From Polytrichum commune (Eukaryota; Streptophyta; Polytrichopsida; Polytrichales; Polytrichaceae): DNA of 64,000 bases. The DNA is taken from NCBI GenBank assembly GCA_950295325.1, contig OX485809.1, positions 4,092,001 through 4,156,000 of the forward strand. Direction: 5' to 3'. Made by a program: the position numbers and the translations under genes. How positions within the stretch are numbered: the stretch's first letter is position 1; each line of letters opens with the position of its first letter. The notes under the pieces were generated by a model. That model made no database searches, was not told where the DNA came from, and saw nothing but the letters and a program-made list of their open reading frames with translations. Shown piece after piece: positions 55,179-64,000 of this stretch.

Positions 55179-55970
55179 TCCGGGGAGGATTTTGGGCATA
55201 ATCGATCGAGATCCTGATGTTTCCGATGGTTAACCAGTTACATGTTGACGTCTTTCGGGTTTTTTCCTTATTAAATTGAGGAATATTCTGTAAATTTCTG
55301 TGTGGGTGGAAAATTAGCATGGTAATAATTAGCATGGCCCATGTTAATTTTCTAGTTCTAGATGTATGCGTAGCTCATCTAAGAAGTGGAGCTTGGGGCA
55401 CAAATCTCTTGTATTCACAAAAAAAGATCTCTTGTATTTGCAGAAAATCCCAATTTCAGGTCCTTGCAAACAATGTCCGGGGAGATTTTTGGGTCTAATC
55501 CGTCAGGATCCTAGTGTTTCCAAGTCCAACAGGTTATAAATTGTGATCTTTTCGTTTTTCTTTGTGTACTTAGGTACATTTGACAGATTCCTCTGAAATG
55601 ATGGGTAATTATCCTGATGTCTTGAACATCAACCACTTATTCTTCAAACTCAACTGGTTATTTTTCAGACTCAACTGGTTCATCCGGAACATGTTCTCCC
55701 CATTCATTGCTTGCGAATTGACATGCGCGTAGTAAAAGGGTTTGGGCTTATGTCCGGGAAGAACCGGCGGTTAGTTACAGATGAATCGGTTGAGTTTGAG
55801 AAACAACGGGTTGAAGTTGGAGACATCAGGAGAATTACCGATCATTTCAGAGGAATCTATAGGATATACCTCACATGAATAAAGCAAAACCGGAAGATGT
55901 CCACATGTAACCAGCTGGATTTAGAATCACTAAGATCTTGACCAACTATGCCCAAAAACTTCCTGGGCAC
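55179..55970. mobile_element. Cluster of three CCGGGGAG MITEs, two forming a fold-back
   Basis: A partial copy (55179-55282) is followed by two full-length copies, 55475-55706 forward and 55751-55970 inverted, separated by 44 bp. Each shares GGGAGATTTTTGGG-like ends, TTCAAACTCAACTGGTT-type motifs and the GAATC-CTCTGAAATGAT core with the element at 16335-16554. The inverted pair can fold into a ~220-bp imperfect hairpin. Confidence 0.75.
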
Positions 55971-57039
55971 TGGTTTGGGCTTCATGTTCAAAGTGGAGAT
56001 TGTCAAGCTCATTCATAAGTGGTTTTATTGGTCCAATGATGCTAACTATTAGCCCTTCCTTAATTTGTACTCGTGCATTTCAACAGGGCTCAAGAAATGG
56101 GATAACCATGGTTTGAGATTGGTCTACATGCCGATGGAGGCAATGAAAGGGATGGAGCCACAGTGAGTGGTGAACTTCGCCATATTCTGAGATCAAGTCG
56201 GCCAACTCCTATCGATGGGTAATCTACATTCATCATGTGCGTGATGGTTTTTCAAGTATACAAGACATATGGTTTATGTCGAAATCATGTTTATTGTATC
56301 ATGTTATCACGCCGTGTTTTCATTATGGATTTATCCTCAATTTCTATGTGCTTTTGTTTAAATTTGATGAAGGTGCAATATTGGAGGAACCATAACATTA
56401 AGTAACAAGCCCATAATGACCTTTTCAAAAGAGCAACAAACCGGCATGTGCCGGTTTGATGCTCTTTCAAGAGCCATGGTAGCGTAACCTTTGAGTTTCA
56501 CTTAGGTTATTTTTAATTTATTTGGGTAGTTACTTTCAATGCTTAGAATTAATTATGTCGGTTTCTAGGACAAAACTAATGTCAAGTGGTAGTAAAGGTT
56601 CTACTCTAGGCTAAATTACGATCTAAACAAATCTAAACAGCTATAAAGCAATGGGAAAGTTGGTGAGGTCAAATAGGTAGTTCCACTTTTTGGAAAAGTC
56701 TCCCGACACCCGCATTGGAAATCTCTTTGATACATTTTTGAAGTTACTATATTTAATTAATTGTCCATTCATTCACCCTTGCTTTGCAAGCTTTTCCCTT
56801 CTTGTTTAGGTAATATTGCAGGTACTCAAAAGGTACCCTGCTAGCATTGCTACTTAATGGTATGACTCCCCGAAGCAAAAAACCAAAATCCAAATATGAT
56901 TGTGTAACGCCAAAATGCATAAAAAGTGAGTTTTGCAACAAGTGTGCACATAAGCTCAAGGAAAAGAAGTTGTGGAGTGGATGATGGAACAAGCATTTAT
57001 ATTTGCGAGCTGTGAGGACATTTTTACAAATTTTTGAGG
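55971..57039. other. Intergenic, nothing recognised
   Basis: A small inverted repeat, AACAAACCGGCATGTGCCGGTTTG (about 56436-56459), has a perfect GCCGGTTTG-type stem flanked by AAAGAGC/GCTCTTT. Otherwise no gene or repeat is supported. Confidence 0.5.
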
Positions 57040-58216
57040 ATCAATGAAGGCAAACTTGCAACAAGCTTCTTGTTGGTGGAAAGCACAAGATACAATTCAT
57101 AAAGATGACAAAGTGATTACAGGTTGTGAAGAAGTGACAAGAATACAACTTGGAGTGCACAAAATTTTTGCAAAGAAACGTACCATTGGGCGGGGGCGAA
57201 AATGTACAAGTTGGGTCACTTGGTTGTTTGGTGAGCTTTTTTCCATGAGTTTGAACGCTTGAAAAAGGCAAGGGTGAAGTTTTCTAGTGGCTTGGTGATT
57301 GACATTGCAAAAGGGGTCTTTCAAACTTTTGTATCCAAGCCCAATCACACCTATGTGGATCCCTTGCATGGAGTGTCTATAATTTCTAAAAGTTGTCCAA
57401 GTTGGATGTGACATTTCATGCACAAGCGTAACATTGTTTTATTGCATCAGACAGGGATAAAACATGCAGTTTTGACAAAATTTTGCATATAGAGATGCTA
57501 ACAATTTTCACTTTGGAGTTCTCAAAAGAAGTTTCATGTGAGGAGAGTTCAATGAGCATTACATGGAAAATGTGGATGAAATCCTTTTAATATTTGATCA
57601 TGACAATGGTCATACACTTGACATGGTTGGCAGTCAAACTGTCAAATATGCAATTGTCGTAAGCAGTGGAGAAGCCATACCGATGGTGGTGCCAATCACG
57701 GGTGGAAAGAAAGCCTGGATCAAAGCACCTATGTTGATTTTTATGAACAAAAGTCATAATTATCCAATTAGAGGTCTCCCAGACAATGTTCTAGGTGTGT
57801 GCTACCAAACGGCCCCCAAAGGTTGAATAGATATGCACATATTTGCAACTTGGTTTGATTAATCACATTGTTTTTAAGGTGACCCACAAAGACACCCAAA
57901 GCATGTTTGGGTTGACAATTAACAGTGGACACAATGTGAATCAAGTATTGAATAAGGTTCTTACTAGAAAAAGTACAATACTTCGCTACTTGCCTCCTTG
58001 CACAACATATTTGTGTTAGCCAGCTGACACTTTTGTAATTGGAAAGATTAAAGATGTGCAGACAACACAATAGGAGGCAAAGAAGATGGAATTAATTGAA
58101 AATGGAACATGGCAAAATGAAGCAAGGGGAGATGGTAGTTGGTCTGGGAAACTTGCTAATCTTCGGAAGGCATTCTATCTTTGCATTGTAGTTGAAAGTG
58201 TACGTTCAGTAAGGTA
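57040..58216 (+). pseudogene. Degenerate pogo/DDE_1-type transposase
   Basis: The clearest frame (57563-57826) reads DMVGSQTVKYAIVVSSGEA, then APMLIFMNKSHNYPIRGLPD, the T-V-x-x-x-G...P-m-l-I-F-k-n..yP-i-r-G-l-P-d pattern of the DDE_1 family (pogo, Tigger, jerky). After frameshifts, 57905-58020 reads HVWVDNxSGHNVNQVL (second catalytic Asp) and LRYLPPCTTYLCQPAD. The upstream part (57044-57262) has WWKAQDTI and may be the DNA-binding head. Several frameshifts make it inactive. It could be a relative of whatever mobilised the TA-flanked elements at 217 and 26286. Confidence 0.75.
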
Positions 58217-58995
58217 GAGGGTGCTTAAACCAACACTTTAAGCTATTGCACATACATATGGCTACATGGTTGATATATATATATATATATATATATTCAT
58301 ATTCATATTAGCCTTTGTTTTAAACATAGGTATAAAGAAAGAAAATTAGTTTTTAGCCTCAATTAGATATATGATGAATATTCACAGTCAAAACCACTAG
58401 TTTCCTTAAACCAATATATAGGACGTACCTTACTAAACATGCACTTTCAACTACAACCGTGTATGACGACCTTGGATGTGATGAGGACCCCCACCTTCAT
58501 TGCCTAGAACCACCACAACATAGTTGGGTATTCGACCCAAGCTAGATCAAAGACCAACTAGTAACAGTGCAGAAAGCCACATGGCCACCTCGATCCATGA
58601 TCCCACCTAGTTTGCTTGCAAAACCATCACCTTGTATCCTAGGCACCAACCCCCCTTTGTGTTTTGTGGGCCTACCTCCGTGACTTTGTGAATAAAATGG
58701 CTATAACCCCCCCCCCCCTGCACTGCATAGAATGGCTAGAATAGGCATTGACAAGCCACCCACCTTGAACTAACTTGAAATAAAGGGAAGCCCATTTCCT
58801 ACCCTACAAGGAGGTAGTGGAGGTCGATATGAGGTGGCGCCACTAACGGCACCTAAAAGCGTCACTGTGTGGGCCCATACACTCCTACACCATGGGGAAC
58901 GCTTCAGCCTTCAAGGTAGTAGAGTGTTGGTGATTGGGAGGCGTTTATAGCTGTTGGTTTTGAGTGGGGTGTTGGTTTTAGCACCCTCTACCTTA
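58210..58995. mobile_element. 786-bp TIR element, TAAGGTAGAGGGTGC ends
   Basis: The left end TAAGGTAGAGGGTGCTTAAA and the inverted right end TAAGGTAGAGGGTGCTAAAA agree at 26 of 27 positions including CCAACAC. A solo end occurs at 870-896. The first 250 bp also contain an inverted copy of the junction TTGTAGTTGAAAGTG-A-GTT-AGTAAGGTA (58189 against 58404-58460), so the left end is compound. An (AT)n run lies at 58272-58296 and an 11-base C run near 58708. Non-coding. Confidence 0.7.
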
Positions 58996-60535
58996 AATGA
59001 ACAACTCAATTATCATCAATTGTCCTTTCCGAGGAAAACTATGATTAGATGCGGATTATTATTGGATGTTGATGGTGTTTGGCACTCTGAACAACTTTTT
59101 CCTCATTTTCAATAAATTATGGACAAACACATCTTGTGTGTTGGAGGAGAGCCGGTACCCCCCACGCATGTTGGCAAAACTCAAAGAAGTATGCATTCTT
59201 GGATTAAAGTTCGTATGTCAGGTCAATTTCTATGTGTTCGAGTCTTATAAATTTCCCACATGACAAATGTGGATAAAGTTGTTCAAATAGAACTAATATG
59301 AAGGATTGTACTTTAGAATATGTATACACTTTGGATAAACCAAACTAATTGTGAAAACACCATTTAGAAATATTCATGGCTATCAACCACCAATATACCA
59401 TGTGCATCATGAAAAAAATTGTGAGTGATTGAATATTAGTTCGATGACAAAAGTAGCACAACAAAAATCACCCACATTAATTTTTTGAAAAAAAAATTAC
59501 TGTGGCCTACGCTAATTTTCTATTAGAAATTTAGTGTGGGTTGAAAATCAATGTGACCCACACTGATTCTCCTTGTGAGATTTAGCATGGGCTCAGAAAA
59601 TTAATGTGGCCCACAATAATAGGACAAGATTATTATAGTTGTCGATTCTCCCTGTTCATTGTTTGGGAGGGAAACCCAAAAAATATCAACCCCACCAAAA
59701 CAAACATGTTAACCTTTACTAAAGGTCAAAGGGTGTCATCTTGAAAATCATTAAGATGACTTAAGGCGATAAATTTTTGAAATGCTCAAATGTTGCTTAC
59801 ATTAAAAGAACAAGTTGTTATATAAAATTTTAATGTTACTTTCATGCCAAAAATGTGTGTAAGATTTTGTTGCGAAAATCATCTCGATGTGCAATTTTTT
59901 GCACAAAAAAAATTTCACCCACTTTGTATAAATGAAAGGTTTAAAACAAAAATTAAGTGAGAAAGGAGGCAATATTTCAACCCATATTATTATAGGGGGT
60001 ACTCAACTTTAACTTTGACACCTTATAGGGTATGTACACAAGGTATTGTTGCCTAACCATCAATTTATATCTAAGTCAATTTGTCAAATCTTTCATGTAC
60101 TCTTGTGCTCACCATATTGTACTTTCATGCAACTTCGAAATCTTTTGGTGGCAAACTTGTTATTTTGACAGACCTTTAGAAATCATTCTTCATGTTCACA
60201 TGCATACTCAAAGTTAATATCATTCCTTCTCTATCGAGTCTCAACTTTATGCTCATGCATGCATCACGTGTGGGCTAATTTAGGGCATAAACTCCCTTAG
60301 ACCCTCTTAAAGCTAGAGAGGTTGAGGGCTTGAAGGAAGGAAGTTAGGCTCATTGGTATGCTTGTTCACTCTAACCCACTTTACACTTGAGATTCCAACT
60401 TCATAGCTTGATTTTTACTTTGTCGAATACTATAACACCTAGATTGCACTTGGATGGATACCATATGTATATCTAAAGTCTAACAAGTATATGAAGCCAC
60501 ATTGATGATTTGATTTATGCTTTCATGTAGATGCC
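58996..60535. other. Intergenic, with orphan homology to 51490-51720
   Basis: 59665-59880 resembles 51490-51720 (GAGGGAAAC-C-A, CAAAACAAACA-GTTAACC, AAAGGTCAAAGGGTGT, TGTGTAAGATTTTG). 59500-59620 repeats GTGTGGGTTGAAAATCAATGTG-type motifs two to three times. No gene is seen. Confidence 0.55.
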
Positions 60536-61860
60536 ACATTGGATGATTTGATTTGTGTTTCATGTGGATCATGGATGAAAGGGGGTTTCACTAGCAAAAG
60601 CCCGGCTTTAGCATCCTTGAAATTGAAGGCAGTTGCTAGATGTTGGGATCCTAAGTTGCTAGAGGAAGCCATAAGGTATTATCTTGGTGTAGAAGATGTT
60701 AACACCAAAGTTTTATGTGTTGGAGGACTTCAAGGTGTTTGGATCCACCAAACATAAATTGGACTTGCCACCCAGTGGAGATTGCGATTCACACCATCTT
60801 GACAAAGTGAATCACCCTATTTCTCAGCCAAACACTTGTGCAAATCAACCATGCATTGAGGAGTCATCGAATTCTACAAAGTATGGTGTGGCTCATACCA
60901 CATCCATGTTAGAGATGGATTGCACTATAGCCCAGTGACACATTGCAAGATTGCCACCCAACTCTGCCAAAAAATGTTGAGCAATGCAAGCCAAAATTGG
61001 GATTTTGTGCAATGCCAAAGCCAAACAATGCACTCTTACTCCAACATACAAAGGGATGAAGAAATAGTTCCGCTCCACCAACAATGTGGAGTATGAGCTT
61101 TGGTTTTTTCATGACAACATCAAGCTTTGTGAAAGTGGTTGCAAGAAGAAGTATGTATTGGATTGGCTTAGAGTACCCAACAGTTAGCCTACACTTGGCC
61201 GGTGAACATAGATAGCTATTAACACCGGCTCCAGATGGAGCAAGCAACCAGTGAAGATAGGTACCAAATTATTGAAGAAAGAGGTGTTGGTGGTTGAGGA
61301 TGTTGGTTTCTAATTGCAACAGAGGGGTGCATTTTCACCTCATCGTAGGCTATCAACTATTGTATCACCCCCCATCCCTCAATTACATTTCTAAGTGTTG
61401 TCAAACCATGTGCCCAACCAATTTCCAAAAATTCAAAGATAGTGCATCAAAATCTAGAAGCACCAACAGTTGATCACAAAATCAAATGGGAGCTCCAAAC
61501 TCATGGAAAGGTAATATGTTGTTGGAGTCCTTGCCATTCCATATCCAAGATTTGGAGTGATCATGAACATAATATCTAAGAAGGACAACTCCTACCGTGA
61601 TACAATTAGCGATATCCCTCAATACATGTATTCACACCAAAATGTCATCAAGGGCTTTGGAAAAATATTAATTAAAATAAAAAAATATATATATTGCAAA
61701 CACCTTTACTATGTGCTCAAATTTCTTTGCAAGTGGATTTAGAGGGCGACGTATACATACAATGAGGTGTTGGATAACCTCAAGCTTGCTAGTGTGTTGC
61801 ACACTAGTAGTCATGTTAGTCATTTTTTCATATATATTATTATGTGACAATATATGATTT
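60536..61860 (+). pseudogene. Possible SWIM-zinc-finger relic, transposon-like
   Basis: Frames at 60539-60757 and 60696-60938 are non-overlapping readings of one decayed stretch with no motif. At 61557-61742 the plus strand reads NSYRDTISDIPQYMYSHQNV, then YCKHLYYVLKFLC, then YTYNEVLDNLKLA. CKHLYYV plus an upstream IPxCxC-like position (here IPQYMYS) suggests a SWIM finger (CxC...CxH) that has lost its first cysteines. SWIM fingers are common in Mutator-type transposases. This is a tentative inference. Confidence 0.3.
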
Positions 61861-64000
61861 TATCTTATTGTGATTGAATTCAAAAAAATTATAGTATATT
61901 ATACTAAATTGAACATTTGATTGTATTGTTTTCAATTTTCATGATAATAAGTGTCAGTCACACAATGTGCAACTACAAACACATGGGTTGAAATTCCTTT
62001 AGTTGCCCTTATATCTGTGCAAGTTTGGCTAGCATTTTCCCATTGCTCAAAATTTCTTGTTAATCGCTCATAATTTACCACTCACCGCTCATAGCTCATG
62101 TCTTAGCTCCCCTTTCTCAATGTTCATGTAGAAGATAAAACAAGAGTATGTACCTCAATGTTCAAATGCTAATATCTTCTTCTAGTCTTCATCAAATTGA
62201 AAAGTAAAAGAGAGTCTCGTGCCAACCCCCCCCCCCCCCCCCTTCAAATGAGAATCCATTGAGGCATTTGTTACCAATGATATCTCAAAATTCAACTAAA
62301 ATTTATTATTATTTAAAAAAAAAAAAAAAACTATTGGTGGCTCAATGTTAAAGTGCACATGCTACCTCAAATAACATTGAAGAATGTGTAATCCACATTA
62401 CATACACAATGCATAATCAAAGAGGAACCACACAAACAACCCACTATTCAAACTCACCAAATTTCTAAGTTGATGAGGTTGAGTTCATGTTGGAAACAAC
62501 AGGAAGGAAAACTTTTTGTTTTGGAGGAAGGAAAGCTCTAGTGAAAGATGTATTGTGTTGGATGGATGAAGACCATAATGTGAATGGGAAATTTTAAAAC
62601 AATTAATAGGTGACGGGTAAGGATACATGGCTCCACAAATTCTATTGATTGAGTAACGAGTACATGTAAATAACATAATCCCTTAATTGGAGCCGATTGT
62701 TTTGCTCTACGACGGTTTTTTTTTTAAAAAAAAATAAGCTTCATATGTGTTCAAAATAAACATACCACAATCAATGATTATGTAATCACAACCAAGATTT
62801 AATATAGTATCGTCATGATTTGCAACGATAAGGAGCTTAGGTTGCACATATTAATTGGAATCCTGAATTTGAGTCAATTGATTATTAGATAAAGTTGGAT
62901 TGCCATTCAATTGTCTAACAAACACACTTTTGAGATTCTAGAATCCCCTACCTCTACATAAGCCACAATGAACTTCATCAATAAAAAAACTTTTGCTTTA
63001 AAGTCTACTGACACTACCATAAAAAGCACAAATGATGTACATGTTTTAAAGGTCCTCCGTACATGTACATAACTACGAATTTTCATTTGTATAGCATATG
63101 TATATGTAGTACGGCAAGGTTCATATTAATACCCCTTTTGTGCACTCATGTAGAGTTGTACGTGTTTTAGCACAGTGCGCCCCCAAGGATATCAAACTTT
63201 TATCAGTGTTGACATGTCATGGCCAAAACCCAACTTAGCCAAATGTATGTGGCTCAGTTGACAACTAGGTTCAAATTGCAAGCATATTCACATGCCACAA
63301 TTATTGATAATTTCCAGAAATCAACCATTCGTGGTTCTGTAACCGATCAATGATTGGAAAGAAGGTACCCTTTATCAAGAGCATAGGTCAAAGAGAACAT
63401 TCATTTCTCTTACACGGTTTTTTTTTTTTTTTTTTTTTTTTTTTGTTGGTTTGATCATACCTACACCACATATATGCTCAATTGCTTGACTGGTCAAGAA
63501 TAGGTCAACTACCTTATTCCCAAAAAAATCAACAACATATGTAAACTGTGATTTTCACTCAAAAATTTAGGAAGATATTCACCTTGGCCCCAAAAGTAGC
63601 AAGGTCAATGATGATGTACCTCATTTGAATGTAGTCATGCAACTTTTGTATTATTATCAAACCTCTAGATATGTTGAAATGCAAAAAGTGTCCATAACAA
63701 GTGGGGGGAAATGGGGCCAGGAAATGGGCACCTAGTACAATGAGCTTGAATCCCTGATAGATGTTGAAACTCATGAATACACACTTCATCCAAAAGCACA
63801 ACAGATTCAAGTATAACAAGAGAAAAGAGAGAGTACCAGAAACTAAAGTAGGGAGATCTTCAGAGAGTATAGAGATCATGTCTTGGACCGGGCGTTTCCT
63901 CGTACACATTATGCACCATATGTATTCATCCTTTGGTAGATTCTGTACCTACATGTTATAATGCCAAAAGAGACATGATCTCTTCCAATATCTCCTTGAA
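61861..64000. other. Intergenic with long homopolymers
   Basis: No gene is supported. It holds C17 at 62226-62242, an A run near 62316-62330, and T27 at 63418-63444. The minus-strand 116-aa frame at 63559-63909 is hydrophobic (FLLLYLNLLCFWMKCVFMSF) but has no motif and no flanking exon signals. Confidence 0.45.

Noticed and set aside
63559-63909. 116-aa hydrophobic frame as a membrane protein gene
   Set aside because: No domain, no homologous feel, and an overlapping plus-strand frame; AT-rich hydrophobic frames are expected by chance.

Overview
The window is a TE-rich, AT-rich stretch of a land-plant nuclear genome. This rests on four intron-containing genes with GT-AG introns: a CYP85-clan P450, a Clot-type thioredoxin, and two proteins with plastid-type N-termini. 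It also rests on Ty1/copia, Ty3/gypsy and LINE relics and many plant-style miniature inverted-repeat elements (MITEs). The P450 does not match an angiosperm family I can name, so a seedless plant such as a bryophyte is my guess; the species cannot be read from the sequence.

Layout. 0-35.6 kb has no convincing host gene. It holds two pogo/Tigger-like non-autonomous elements with TA duplications (217-661, 26286-26772), LINE relics on both strands, a gypsy gag relic, Harbinger-like elements with TTA/TAA duplications, a Mutator-like MITE with 94/95 matching arms and a 9-bp duplication (15884-16248), and three copies of a ~710-bp hAT-like element. It also holds a three-level nest at 20.5-25.1 kb: copia, interrupted by hAT, interrupted by another inverted-repeat element. 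35.7-49.4 kb is the gene island: P450 (+, 36288-39517, 8 exons, 476 aa); plastid tRNA-binding-domain protein (-, 40607-43720, 5 exons, 226 aa); Clot thioredoxin (+, 44280-45972, 3 exons, 140 aa), head to head with the previous gene across 559 bp; and a class I methyltransferase (-, 46756-49362, 2 exons, 300 aa) whose leader looks like a twin-arginine thylakoid-lumen signal.

49.2-55.2 kb is a duplication hotspot. A block starting inside methyltransferase exon 1 and running through an unrecognised two-block gene (-, 53975-54739, 254 aa) is present twice in tandem. Smaller tandem copies of the exon-1 start and of the second protein block lie inside it, and one block copy has lost most of the gene by deletion. 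55.2-64 kb returns to transposon relics, including a pogo/DDE_1-type transposase, a fold-back pair of MITEs and a possible SWIM-type zinc-finger relic.

The host genes do not form an operon or evident pathway. Three encode or probably encode chloroplast or redox functions, but nothing shows that they act together. The items most worth following are the decaying two-block gene family, the lumen-signal methyltransferase with a non-canonical cofactor loop, and the nested transposon stack. All exon joins were made by eye from GT-AG sites, reading frame and family resemblance, with no alignment or expression data.
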